From Gentiana macrophylla (lineage: Eukaryota > Streptophyta > Magnoliopsida > Gentianales > Gentianaceae), in the NCBI GenBank assembly GCA_026214975.1, contig CM047813.1:35621871-35685870 (forward strand): a stretch of 64,000 bases of DNA, written 5' to 3'. The translations under genes were made by a program, and so were the position numbers. Positions 11,278-22,674 of this stretch are shown in pieces (within the stretch, counting starts at the first letter, position 1; every line of letters begins with the position of its first letter). The notes under the pieces are model-generated. The model had not been told where the DNA came from. It saw only the letters and a program-made list of their open reading frames with translations, and did not search any database.

Positions 11278-11361
11278 GGAGTATTGGATGGGAAATTTGA
11301 TGACTTTCTAGAACAGGCATTTTACATGGTTGGTGGTATTGAAGAGGTCACTACTAAGGCA
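11278..11361 (+). pseudogene. Mitochondrial ATP synthase beta C-terminal exon fragment
   Basis: After a splice-acceptor-like TATGTAG, 28 codons encode [20 protein letters not shown] and then IEEVTTKA. This is the conserved C-terminal segment of the F1-ATPase beta subunit, whose usual version has K(Y)DDLxEQSFYMVGGI(D/E)EV. The similarity stops at 11361 and an in-frame stop follows 18 bases later. No other exon of the gene is seen nearby. It is an isolated exon-sized piece, probably captured or duplicated, and cannot make a subunit. Confidence 0.72.
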
Positions 11362-12180
11362 CATGTACTACTCAATGGTTAACTGGAAAGGTGTTGTTGA
11401 AGACTTTGAGGAAAATGCACTTGCAATTGTAAGTATTATTCTTATTTATGTTGTTAATATTACACTCACATTTTCTATACTAATAAATTGTGTTAACATG
11501 TGTTATTCTCAGCAAAAATACATATGGAAATACTTTTGTCCTTCCAATAAATTATAAGCCAAGAAAATTAAGAAGGTTGAAAACGTTCCACAACAGTGAT
11601 CGTATACGTAAGTATTATTCAATACACTTTTTTGATTCATATATGTCATGGAAGTAATGGCTGACAAAAGTATATTTGAATGCCAAAATTTGCAAGAATA
11701 ACTGTGCAATATATGTCATTTATTACATCTATTAGATTGCACGTAATCAGAAGATCGAGAAGAAATGGAAGACAAACGAAGTACAAGATTTTAAAGCTTT
11801 TGTAGTAAAATGTATTACATCTAATCACATGAACATCATTATTAATGTCTAGATGCAAAATAAAAAAAACCATGGCTTTTTTCATATGTATGTCCTAAAT
11901 TGAAGTGATTTGAATTACTGGGGACAATGAAACAACTATTTCAATTATTAAGTAATCTCTTTTTTTGGCTATTGGTTGATTAGTACATGTATGATTTTGA
12001 TTCATAAGTTCAGTAACTACAATGCTACTATCAAAAATTATATTTGTTCAAAATTCATTATTAAAATTCACTGTTATTCGAAAAATCACTATTAATATTC
12101 ACTAGTGAATTTCGATAGAAAATCTCCTGAAAATAGAGTAACAATATCAAACAAACTCTCAAAACGAAAAAAAAAGGCTA

Positions 12181-13207
12181 TTAAACAAATGTTTTGTGAA
12201 TTGTTTGGCTGGATACATTTTTTACATAACATATAATACGAAAATGAACATAATTCTTCAAACACAAGATGACAGAACATCTAAAATAAAATGCATAAAA
12301 GACAAACATATACCCGATCCGAGGACAAAACATAGACATCAAATCGATCTCCTCATCATCGAATTCAGTAACAGATGATGATGCAACTGATTGAATACAA
12401 GTAGAACCCACACTAGAACCATTACAAACAAAATATGCAAGCACACTTGATGCACCAAACGAAGCAGATACAACCAACATCATTTCAACATCTTCACTAT
12501 TGACCAGAAAATAATTTGCTTGTTCAGGTAACGAGTTATACAAAATAATGCTATCTTCTCTCAATAGGAACCTCTCTAGTTTTGAACTACCTAATAAATT
12601 CTAGAGTAGCTTGACGTCTACCGCCCAGGTCAAATACAAACATTATTACTTCACTATTACAACTTCAATGTGAGGATTGAAATATAGCATACACGTGAAC
12701 CACAATATTATTACTTCATTATAAGACAAACATTATTACTTCATTATAACTATCAACCACATTATCATGCTTAACTGACAATGGTTTCGTCATTTCGTCG
12801 AACAATTGTCGGGTATCCTTCAAACCTTCAAGCTTCATCGAGGGGAGCTGTCCCTCCTCATCAAACAAGTAATTCCCAGCCTTAGGTGAAATGAAGATAG
12901 CTTCAGATGCTTTATACAATGAAAAATGAGATTGAAAACCAATTGGAACTGGTTCGGTCAATTCATCAAACACCATATGTTGTTCATTTTCCAGTACATT
13001 TGGAAGAGAAACGACTTGTTGGACTGAATGGGACATTTCATCGGACACCTTCCAGGCACCATTCTGCATATCTTCCTCAACTGAATTTTCGGCTGCTTCT
13101 GTTGTTTGAGTTGAAGCATAATCACGGGCATTGGAAAATGGAAGCTGCTTCACCGAAAGGATCACGACACTTGACTTCTCATGACTTTTGAACGCTAATT
13201 CTATCAT
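12181..13207 (-). CDS. Two unidentified minus-strand frames (possible decayed gene)
   Basis: Frames of 162 codons (13207-12719) and 127 codons (12564-12181) lie in tandem in the same direction. The first has three spaced motifs of related form: VSDEMSHSV, VFDELTEPV and LFDEMTKPL. The second has an acidic patch, FDDEEIDL. I recognise no family. The internal repetition argues mildly for a once-real protein, but no splice structure or start context is convincing. Confidence 0.25.
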
Positions 13208-13917
13208 GACACTATTGAATGCATATGTGATCGCATCCGTGATTGCATAAATGCCTGAAATGATGATTGCATTGAAGATCGCAAGTCATCTAACCTCAAT
13301 TGAAATGATCTATCTTGATCTTCAAGCCTAAAATGCATCCCTCATTTACGAATGCGAAGCAGACATACAAAACACATGACTCTCCAATGTAAGTACAAAT
13401 AAGAAATACCATCTTCAAAACCTACAAAACAAAGGAATCAGAGAAAATCAACAGTGAATCAACAAAGTAATCATAGAAAATTAGCTGTGAATCACGCTAT
13501 TTGTCATCAAACACACAATATTCAGAAAACAAACATCAAACTCAGGATGAAAAGGAATTAAACTTAAAAAGCTCGGATTTATGTTCAATTTCATTAGGAA
13601 GATTGAAATTTATCTTATAGATCTACAAAAATCATCAAACAATAAGCAAAAAAAGGCAAATACGCATTGAATCATTGATCTGCCGAGAAAGAATCATTTG
13701 AATTCGATGATCGATATGTTGGATATACAGAAACCCGAATCCGGATCCGATCCATAGTTGGATCGTCAGAACCGATTCTCGGCACCGATCGAGACAGTCG
13801 ATCTAGCACAGTGGAAGCTACGAATAAATTCGCATGCAATTTTACCACGATATGATCTACATAAATAATTAATATAACTATAAGAAGGTTGAATATTTAC
13901 CATCAACGGAAAGGAGG

Positions 13918-15615
13918 TGTTGGTCCCTTAAAAAGGCTTTGGTTAAGTTTAGAGGGGGGTGAATAAACTTAACACTTAAAACTTTTGGAGATAACAAACT
14001 CAAAGAACTTCAAAGAAATTTCGATACTTGATGAGTCTGTTGACCTTCATGAGTCTCTGTGACTATTGAACTTACTGAATTTGTGCAGCGGAATTATATA
14101 AAAATTAAGCCTTATTACTTGTTGTGAAATATGATACTAAGTATTAGATACTCAGTAGTGTATGTGTGTGATTTCAGTTGCTAGATTCAGTAGGTTGATG
14201 TGTGTAATAAACTAAATGCAGAATGTAAGTGCAGAAAGTAAGTAGGCAGATTTTATAGTGGTTCCAGGTGGTGTAATCCTGTCAGTCCACTCTTCTCCTT
14301 TGATGTTGGAGGTAATTTACTAGAGATCTTTGATGTAGCTGTTACAAAGATTTCTATGTTGCTTGTCCTTCACCAATAACTATGGCTTCACAAACTGAAC
14401 ACTTGGAACAGGTAGAATTGCTGCTCCAAAGTCTTCCACTGGTCCTTGAAGGGTAGGATTGCCTCTTCACCAGCTCCACCACAAACAACAGTCTTTCACA
14501 CAGATGTGCTTCACTGTCCTTAGCAGATTTCTTGTAAAAGAAAGATTGAATCAAGTAAATGATTCAGTTGCAGCAGCTTGATCAGAATAATATGATCAGC
14601 AGATTGCAGTCTTCAAGTGTGTAAACTTAATGTAGCTTGAATGCAGATTACACTTGAATATTTTCTCTGGATCAGTAGCTTTAAGCTCAGTAGATTCAGC
14701 AGGGTGTTTTTCTTGATAAGAAAATGCAGCTCAGAATTATCTCTTGTATTTCCTTAATTTTCATCATCTTTTTCTGAGTTGGAAGTCCTCTAATTATAGG
14801 TAGGAGTCCTTGTGACTTGTATTTGAAATTCAAATATAGCCGTTCCAGATTTTGTCCCATTTGACTTGCTTTCACATCACTTTGTTCATAAATCGACACG
14901 GTCAGATCGCTTTTTGATGTAATGCATCATCCACCCTTTGACTTGTAACCATTGGATAAAGTCCTGAATCATCCCAACGTCCTTTTAATCTCAACCATTG
15001 ATTTGTTTGATAAATCAGAGGTAGTTAGCTGTCCTTATCCTTGTTTTCTTCCAATGTAATCTTGAATAAATCGAGGTATATGTATTAGCAGGTTTATGAG
15101 TCTGCTGAAGTACATATCAGTAAGCTGAACTATAATTTGCTGTGTATAAAACACAATGCAACTTACTTCTTTTATTTAACTTTTATTTATGAAGTTAGAT
15201 TACACCTTTTTTGCATATAACTAAGTTTCAATCACCATCCAACTTGTGGAACTTAGACCTTGTACACAAGGTATATGTAATCAGTTTAGGTCATCACAGA
15301 CTTCCCTAAATTCTGATTCCATATCCTTGACTTTAATCACTAAGTTTGATCTCTTAGCCTTCATTAACTGAGTTTGAGCCTCACCTTTCCAGGCCTTGAA
15401 GAGGTTCCTCGACTAGTCTCATCGACCTAGATACCCTACTGATCTAGACCAGTCTGCTGATATAAGTCAACTGACCATTATAGTGCTTGTTTGATCAAAC
15501 CTATACAAAGATCAAACTCTAATAAACCTATACATTTGATCTAGACATCTTTTTACCTTTGCACTATAACAGTTAGTCTGGCACTCATCACTAAAACTTA
15601 AAAATAAGTCCAACA
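13918..15615. mobile_element. LTR (solo-LTR type), TGTTGG...CCAACA, with TSD
   Basis: The 1698-bp unit begins TGTTGG and ends CCAACA. A perfect 5-bp duplication GGAGG flanks it at 13913-13917 and 15616-15620. No retroelement gene lies inside, so it is best read as a solo LTR of a long-LTR family, or as a non-autonomous element. Short frames inside it are not meaningful. Confidence 0.85.
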
Positions 15616-15778
15616 GGAGGAAATAATCGACTAAAGGGAGAAGCCGTAGTCTTCCGGATTGTATCTCCAAGCGATGACTGGTGGACGTCGATCCTTGCCG
15701 TAGAACCTCCTCGAATATGCACAAGAAAAAACCTAGGTTTTTCTTCTCTTAATGACTAAGTCAAGAAACTAATTTTTC

Positions 15779-18315
15779 AAAGGTGTGCAAGATTTTTTAT
15801 CGAGATACCCTTCAGCATACCTGGCAACACTGGAAAAGCAACTTATTGAGGAATATAATATGATTTTAATGTAAGAGGACAAATTCTGGCATCAACGGTC
15901 ACATCCTTAATGGCTGGTGGAGGGAGAAAGGAACACCCATTACTATCATTTAACTGCTCATAAAAGAAAACAACGAGCAAGAGTTACCTCCCTGAAACGA
16001 CCAGACGGTACTTGGAGTGCTGATGAAAGTGAAATTCATGACATGATGCGCACCTATTTCATCGAACTATACTCAAATGAAGAGGAGCACCATTTCTGTC
16101 AATGTGAGGTGAATCTGCAAACTCTTAGTGAAATAGATATCAGGCACCTGAATAGAACAATTTGTGATAAATAGATCGAAGACGCGTGCTTCGAGATGGG
16201 CACATACAAAGTTGCAGGCCCCGATGGGCTCCCACCCATATTTTTAAAAAAATGCTGGGGAATGATTTGGGAATCGGTGGTGAGATTTGTCAAAAATGCT
16301 TTTGAAACGGCTTTTTTTCCCGCAGACATGAATGAAGTGATGATAACTTTAATCCCGAAGACTGACCGTCCAGAAACACCTGCCCCATTTCGTCCTATAG
16401 CATTGGCCAATGTGATTATCAAAATGATCACAAAAGTACTAGCCAATCGATTGCAAAGTGTCATTGGAAGCCTTGTAAATACCACTCAAAGTGCATTTAT
16501 ACCAGGTAGGGGAGCTCGGGAAATATTCTTTTAGCCCAAGAAGTGGTACACACTATGCATATGAAAAAACACGGGAAGAAAGGGTATATGGAATTTTCTT
16601 AAAAATATCGAGTGAATTGGAATTTTCTTAAAAATATCATCAAGTGTGTTGGATTATCAGATCATCTACAGAAATTGTTGATGCACTGCATTTCAACTTC
16701 CAAACTGTCGGTCCTTTGGAATGGGGAAAAGTTGGAAGCGTTCACGCCTAGTAGAGGCCTTCGCCAAGGGGATCCTATAGCACCTTATCTATTTGTTTTG
16801 TGCATGGAGGTGATTAGCAACAAAATTCAAGAAGCTGTCAATCAAGGGAGATGGAAACCGATAAAAGTCTCAAAGCAGGGGCCTCCGATTTCTCATATAT
16901 TTTTTGCAGATGATCTACTATTATTTGGCGAAGCAACGGAGGACCAGGCAGCGGTTATTGAAGAGGTACTTGCTGATTTTTGTAATTGTTCGGGGCAGAA
17001 AATTAGTACTTCAAAGTCTCGATTTTATACGTCTACAAATGTAGGACATGCTATGATCATGACATTATCCAATCGTTTGCATATGAGCTATGCAAGTGAC
17101 TTGGGAAAATATCTGGGTGTTCCTTTGCTTCATGGAAGAAAGCGTATTGCTCACTTCGCTTATCTTGAGGACAAGATGAAGGCTAAATTGTCCAGTTGGA
17201 AATCGAAAAGCCTATCGTGAGCGGGTAAGAAAGTTCTTGTGCAGTCTTCCCTTGCTACACAACCATATTATATTATGCAAACAACCATGCTCCCCGCCTC
17301 AATGATAAACACTTTGGAGAAGACCTGTAGACAATTCTTCTGGGGAGATGAGGAAGATGGGCGCAAGATGCATACTATAGCTTGGGGTACTTTATGCCGA
17401 CCGAAGGATCAGGGAGGTTTGGGGTTTAAGAAACTTTACGAGATGAATATGGCTTTGTTGGGAAAACTAGTATGGGATCTTATTACGAAGAAGAATATGT
17501 TGTGGGTTAAAGTATTGTCACAAAAATACAAAGAGTTGTCTACCGTGGCCAAAGTAGGTTGTTCCTCAACTTGGAGAGGTATCTGCAAGGCATATGCTTT
17601 AATTAAAGACGGATTGGAGGAAACCTTTCAAGGCTATAAGTGGAGTGCAGATTCGGAAGGAAAATATACGGTGTCCTCTGGCTATGCTTTACTGACTTCC
17701 TCCGATGATCATAATAATCTGGATGATGTTTGGAAGAAGTTATGGGAGTTGAAAGGACCTACTAGAGGTACTTATTTGCTTTGGGTAATTGCACATGATG
17801 CACTACCTGTGGACAAGATGTTATGCTATAGACATATTGTAGATGACCCCTTTTGTGATATCTGCGACGAGGAAGAGGAGTCCATGCTCCATGCCTTAAG
17901 GGACTGTTCTTGGGCAAGGGAAGTATGGAATCAGTGTGTACCGGTGAAGCATAAGCAAGAGTTCTTTGGTACCACAAATATAATCGAGTGGTTGCGTATG
18001 AACCAATGGGGTAATGAAAACAACCAATTTGGGACAACGCCTTGGAAATATATTTGGAGGGAGGCAGTTTATGGAATCTGGATGTGGAGGAATAAACTCA
18101 ATCATGGCGAAGATGGTGATAGACCCCCACCTTATGCTTTTATTTCGACTATAGTGGAAAGAGCAAGAAATCTTAGACTTGTTTGGTGTATAGATTAGCC
18201 ATTAGTATGCTTTACTACTTGATTTTCTTTGTAACCGCGATGGTTTTCTGAATCTTTGAGAAGTAACAAAGAGATCATTTGACCCAAAACAAAACCAAAA
18301 AAAAAAAAAAAAAAA
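15779..18315 (+). mobile_element. 5'-truncated LINE with poly(A) and TSD
   Basis: A perfect 13-bp duplication AAACTAATTTTTC flanks the insertion at 15766-15778 and 18316-18328. The 3' end is a poly(A) run of about 25 A. The inserted 2.5 kb covers the ORF2 connector, reverse transcriptase and C-terminal zinc-binding part. This is a classic target-primed, 5'-truncated insertion. Confidence 0.93.
15917..18198 (+). pseudogene. LINE ORF2 reverse transcriptase, broken
   Basis: In successive frames: a connector (15917-16174); an RT N-part with GPDGLPP, LIPK and an FRPIAL-type stretch (16196-16534); an RT core with RGLRQGDP near 16757 and FADDLLLF near 16903 (16612-17220); and a C-part with a Cys/His zf-RVT motif, CDICxEExExxxHxLxxC, near 17850-17900 (17239-18198). 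Stops occur at about 16172, 16532 and 17218. A tandem copy of a 19-bp segment at about 16591 and 16621 replaces the region that should hold the first catalytic Asp of the RT palm, so the enzyme is dead. Confidence 0.92.
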
Positions 18316-18347
18316 AAACTAATTTTTCTTCCCTTTTATTTAGTGAT

Positions 18348-18354
18348 GGCGCCA
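18348..18354 (-). other. Primer-binding site TGGCGCC
   Basis: On the minus strand TGGCGCC lies two bases after the LTR end (ACA). It is the start of the tRNA-derived primer site used by many plant Ty3/gypsy elements. Only the first seven bases match well. Confidence 0.55.
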
Positions 18355-18356
18355 AT

Positions 18357-19725
18357 TGTTGTGTAAATTGTGTTAGGAGGAACTCTCTTTATATAGGAAA
18401 ATAACTAGTCAAGAGAGTTATCCTTTTCACACCACAATTACATATTCCCATAAGGAAAATATAAGAGATAATTCCCAAAAAATCAATCTCTTATTTTTCT
18501 ATTAATTATCCAACAAATAGATAATCAATTAATTACACATGTGACATAATCTAGAAAAAATTTGTTTCCTAATTTATCTCATGTGTGGCGCCACCTTTTA
18601 ATCATTTTTTAATAGAAAACGTCTTTTCTATTTTACATATTATTTACCAAATAAATAATATTGTATATTCATTAAATAGACCAACTATTTAATTTATTTT
18701 CGAGGTTCCACAAAACGAGAAGACACTCGCGTGTTAGGAGCCAACACGGGGACCATGGACCTATAACCAGTAGCTACAATAAAATGAATAAAATATTCAT
18801 CGAACAGAATATTTCTAGTCAACTTATTAATTCCGGAATTACCCCACCATAAATCCGAAACTGAACTCTATCGATTATAGATATAACTTATACTCAAAAC
18901 GTCGAGTCGAGTCGATAAGTGTCCATTGATATAATCATTACATATAGACTAACCCTCCATAGACTATCCGTAATGAAGCAGGATTATTTCCGTAAACCTT
19001 CTTCAATACATCTTATCCTTATTTACCATTAACCCACTAGTGATCAATTAGTTCATAACCAATACGAACTCCGCGGATCCATCAGTTTCTAGGATCAACA
19101 AATAAGGGGATTGTCTTTCTACTTCCCGCAGAAAGGAATGAATTCCATATCTGTGAGACACACACTTCTCACTCATTCCAGAATAGTGCCAACGTGAAAG
19201 TGATTCGGACCGCGCCTCTTAGCGATCCTTAACGAACACATCAAACCCTATCCTGAAACAAGTAGGAGTATGCAATCACTTCAGGATTAAGGTTAATCCA
19301 TATATGATCATCTTGTGATTTAATAAGATTTCTCAATCACGGAATTATATGAGAAACTCAGATTAAATCGGTACAGCCCTATATGACTACATCATATATA
19401 AATGCCCCACTTAGACGACCAATGTCGACGGTCCGGATAAGGCGGTCACACCATAAAGTGTTCTGGTCGCATTAATGGTGGTTTAATCAATAGACCCCAT
19501 ACTTTGATAAAGTTCACCACGGACTAACAGTTCAAGTGTATTACCATAAACTTAATCCTCATGTGTGACACACACTAAGTTATATGGCTACATATGATAC
19601 GACTTGGGGTTTTCAGTAGTATATTACTTATAAGCACGAAGCGAATAATAAGATGAGAATAAATCTGTTATTTATTAATTATAAAAACAATTACAGAAAT
19701 TCTCTTTCGGGTGCTACTTCCAACA
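18357..19725 (-). mobile_element. 1369-bp LTR, minus orientation
   Basis: On the minus strand it begins TGTTGGAAGTAGC and ends CACAACA, followed by the primer site. A second, partial copy of its first 170 bp lies at 22505-22674 in the plus orientation, which confirms the family and its 5' end. There is no coding content. Confidence 0.75.
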
Positions 19726-19729
19726 GATA

Positions 19730-20468
19730 GACGATGTGAATTTGGAAGAGAATCAAGGCAGATCATGAATCCTTTGAATCACGATGGAAGTTCGTCGGAG
19801 CAATTTTTTTGGTCTTCGACATCGACTTATTCAAAAGCGAGGAAGGATAAGCTGAAAGCCTGAAACTTAGGAATGGGTTAAGGGCAATTTAGTCATGTAA
19901 TTAAAATTTTGTCCTCCAACCTATAAAAACTGTTAAGTAGGATTGTTAATGAAAAAATTGTGTAAAGTGTCTTTCAGCCTAATTTCCTAAAAATTAAAAA
20001 TGCAATGAAGATTATTTAACTTAGATGTGCTACATCAAGATCTTTTGCTCTTTAATTAATGCGTGATTATACCGTTGACCACTAAATTAGTGAGATAATT
20101 CACCATACCACAATGGAGTGCTACATGAAAGTAGATTTCTCTTTCCGTTACTTCAATTAAGCCTAGAGGAAGACCATTACAAGTCACACGCGGAAAGTTC
20201 CGTTACTTAATAATGTGATTTTTTTCCTTTTCCAGAGGATTAATGATGTGATTCTAAGAAGCAAAAACGAGTCAAGTCAAGGAAAAGAAAAAAAAAGGGT
20301 TGAAATATTATAAATCTTCTATGGACGACAAGTCAACCCGAATGAAACATGGACATCAATCTCGAAGAATACTGTACGAAATGTTGGACAATTACATGCA
20401 CTTGCCAGTTGCCATATGGAAAGAAAATAGGAGGTTCTGTGTGGACTGAGGACCCTTCAATGTTTTTG
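19730..20468. other. Non-coding stretch
   Basis: No gene is seen. Sequence near 19870-19990 resembles the terminal region of Mutator-like elements in style, with a TTTAGTCATGTAATTAAAAT run. I could not pair it convincingly with another end. Confidence 0.35.
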
Positions 20469-20640
20469 GGAAAATGCTATGTCCACTACACAAAAGTGTA
20501 GTGGATGATGTAGTGGATGATCCTGTCCACAGATTGGAGATAAAAATATTTTTTTTTTTTGGGTCCCACTAAATGCACACATGTGATGATGATGTTGTGG
20601 ATGATGTTGTGGAGGTAGTTGTAGTGGATGTAGCACTACC
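20469..20640. mobile_element. Mutator-type MITE (172 bp) with 9-bp TSD
   Basis: The left end GGAAAATGCTATGTCCACTA pairs with the right end, whose complement reads GGTAGTGCTACATCCACTAC, giving imperfect 21-22-bp terminal inverted repeats. A 9-bp direct duplication ATGTTTTTG flanks the element at 20460-20468 and 20642-20650. Size, repeat length and duplication length fit a Mutator-type MITE. The inside is low-complexity GTGGATGATG repeats. Confidence 0.85.
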
Positions 20641-20650
20641 GATGTTTTTG

Positions 20651-22504
20651 TCGTACCATAAACAATGACTTGGTACTAAAGAAGCCAAAATTTATGATTG
20701 TATTCAACGGCTATATTCCTTTTTTTTTTCCCATATATTTTTCTCTTGAATTTTATTCCTTTGTCTTATAGAGCAAATGATCAACAAAAAAGAATCAAAT
20801 GCGATTACAATAACATGAATTAGCGACAAGAATAATATCCATGTCAAAACAGCCTATCAAGTATTCAAGTGGATTTCTAAATATATATACACATTAACTG
20901 ATTTACAAAATGATGAAATGAGACAAAGACCATTGTTTTATTATGGTTGTTCTTGTAGTATGATGATTAATCAATCCTAGCCACTCATCTATGTATGGTT
21001 TAATGTGGTGGATTGGTTACACTTGGTAACGTCTCATTGGCTATATACTAGATTAAGTTGTACAAGAGTTTGTTAGTCTCTTAAATTTGTGGTGTATTTG
21101 TAGCGCTCATGTCTCGGATACCGAGTCTTCATTCGAAATTGAGACGTTCGACACGTGATATTTAAAGTAAAACCATAAATCTTACGTAAACCTCATGTCA
21201 TATCAGAGTAATACGGAAAGCACGGAAAAATATTAACAAGTAAGAATTAGAAAACTGACCCTTAAGGCCTTTCATTGACCAACTTTACGGATTACAACTC
21301 TTGTCAAACTAAATTATAGATAAGTACTAAGATTTATTACAACTCAACTTGTCTAAGAAGAACTGATGAAACACAAGAGACTTCATGACCCCATTCCTAA
21401 GCTTGCTCATGATCTCCAAACTTATCGTCTAACTCGTCTTCAACCTACATATTTTTTTATTCCAAACAAAGGAGTATGCACTAGCTAGATGCTAAGTAAA
21501 GAATAGAAGTTCAAAAAGAGATATTTATGTTTGTCATGCCGGAAGACATGACATGAATCTTCTTACCAAACATTCAAAAGAAACAATTTATATCAAGTCA
21601 TAAAATAGGAAAATACTTAAGGAGAATATCTTGTGACGCTTAAAACATGATCCTACATCCAGTGTAACCAATTACTTAACATTCTTATTATTACATCCAG
21701 AATTACATGTATCTTTTTACAGAGACAAACAAATCTTACACAGAACAGAAAACATAATATATGCATAACGTCACTGTTTCAAACACAAATTAACTAACCT
21801 CTTACATATTATACTATAGGTTTGGTCGTTGGTGGGATGTATTTTGTTTATTGGATTTAATTTGCACAGATTGTCCAAATGCTAGGATGCGAGCAAATTG
21901 CGGAAGTATTCACATCGGTTCTTTCATGGAAGCACCATACCCATCTGGTTTAGGGTGCAAATCAGGTGGTATTTTTCTAAGTATTACAAATTATATTGGC
22001 CCTACCTTGTTTGGAATTGTGCAGGAAATGTGAGAAGCGGTAGTTAAACAGATGAGATATTCTATCTACTGGCATTAAGCATCGTGCTATATGGGAATGT
22101 TGAGGGGACACCACATAATGGATGCACCCTACCTCATTTGGTTAGTGTGCAAACTAGGTGGCTTGATTTCCGGTAATTTGGTTTATCATGATCATTTTTT
22201 TTATGTTCATGTGCACTATCAATTTCTTGATGATTAAGGAGGTATCAAGTCTCACGGAACTGGGAAAGCACACTCGGGCCATTTACCGGGAGGTCCTATG
22301 CATCAACATAGCCGGGAGCCTGGGAAGATGGAAGATCAAGAAAGACTACTCCAAAAAAGAATTGTTGTAGTCGGGATCCCGGACGATATCTGTGCTAACA
22401 AAGTCTACTCATTTTCTCTTTTCACTCAAGTCGGGATCCTGGGATGATAATTGGCCTTATTGAGAATGCATCACAACATCAATTGAAGTTATGGAAGACT
22501 TATT
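20651..22504. other. Non-coding stretch with a local duplication
   Basis: No gene is recognised. A segment at 21928-21971 encoding a Gly/Cys-containing peptide recurs in altered form at 22118-22161 (ATGGAAGCACC versus ATGGATGCACC starts). The motif CGGGATCCCGG/CGGGATCCTGG occurs at about 22372 and 22432. Confidence 0.4.
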
Positions 22505-22674
22505 GGAAGTAGCGCACGAAAGACAATTTCTGTAATTGTTTTTATAATTAATAAATGACAGATTTATTCTCATCTTATTATTTGCTATATGTAATACACT
22601 GCTGAAAACCCTAAGTCGTATCATATGTAGCCATATAACTTAGTGTGTGTCACACATGAAGATTAAGTTTATGG
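22505..22674 (+). mobile_element. LTR fragment, same family as 18357-19725
   Basis: The 170 bp from TATTGGAAGTAGC to AAGTTTATGG match the first 170 bp of the minus-strand LTR (19725 backwards) with a few substitutions. It ends abruptly at the copia remnant. Confidence 0.8.

Larger units (their letters stand above)
9831..13716. other. Gene-poor AT-rich stretch
   Basis: No intact gene is seen. The stretch has many AATTCACT-type octamers (10138, 10176, 10316, 10496, 11020 and a cluster at 12050-12110), an 80-bp direct repeat, one ATP-synthase-like exon and two unidentified minus-strand frames. The left border and about 19850-19990 share ill-defined sequence such as runs ending in CTTTCAGC. This could be the outer part of one large decayed Mutator-like element, but no terminal repeats or duplication could be confirmed. 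Confidence 0.4.
13717..19725 (-). mobile_element. Nested LTR-element remnant bounded by GATA
   Basis: The interval starts TGTTGG and ends CCAACA. It is flanked by GATA at 13713-13716 and 19726-19729, which may be a short target-site duplication. Removing the LINE (15779-18315 with its duplication) and the TGTTGG-type LTR (13918-15615) leaves a minus-oriented 5' LTR (19725 to 18357), a primer site and a short leader. The left end does not match the LTR end, so the 3' part is truncated or rearranged. The inner nesting is well supported, but the outer bounds are tentative. Confidence 0.4.

Noticed and set aside
13717..13912. 3' LTR partner of the LTR at 18357-19725
   Set aside because: Its end (CTGTATATCCAACA on the minus strand) does not match the LTR end CACAATTTACACAACA, so it cannot be the other LTR.
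9786..19990. One giant Mutator-like element spanning the left gene-poor region
   Set aside because: Some sequence words at both sides look alike, but no terminal inverted repeat or 9-bp duplication could be matched.
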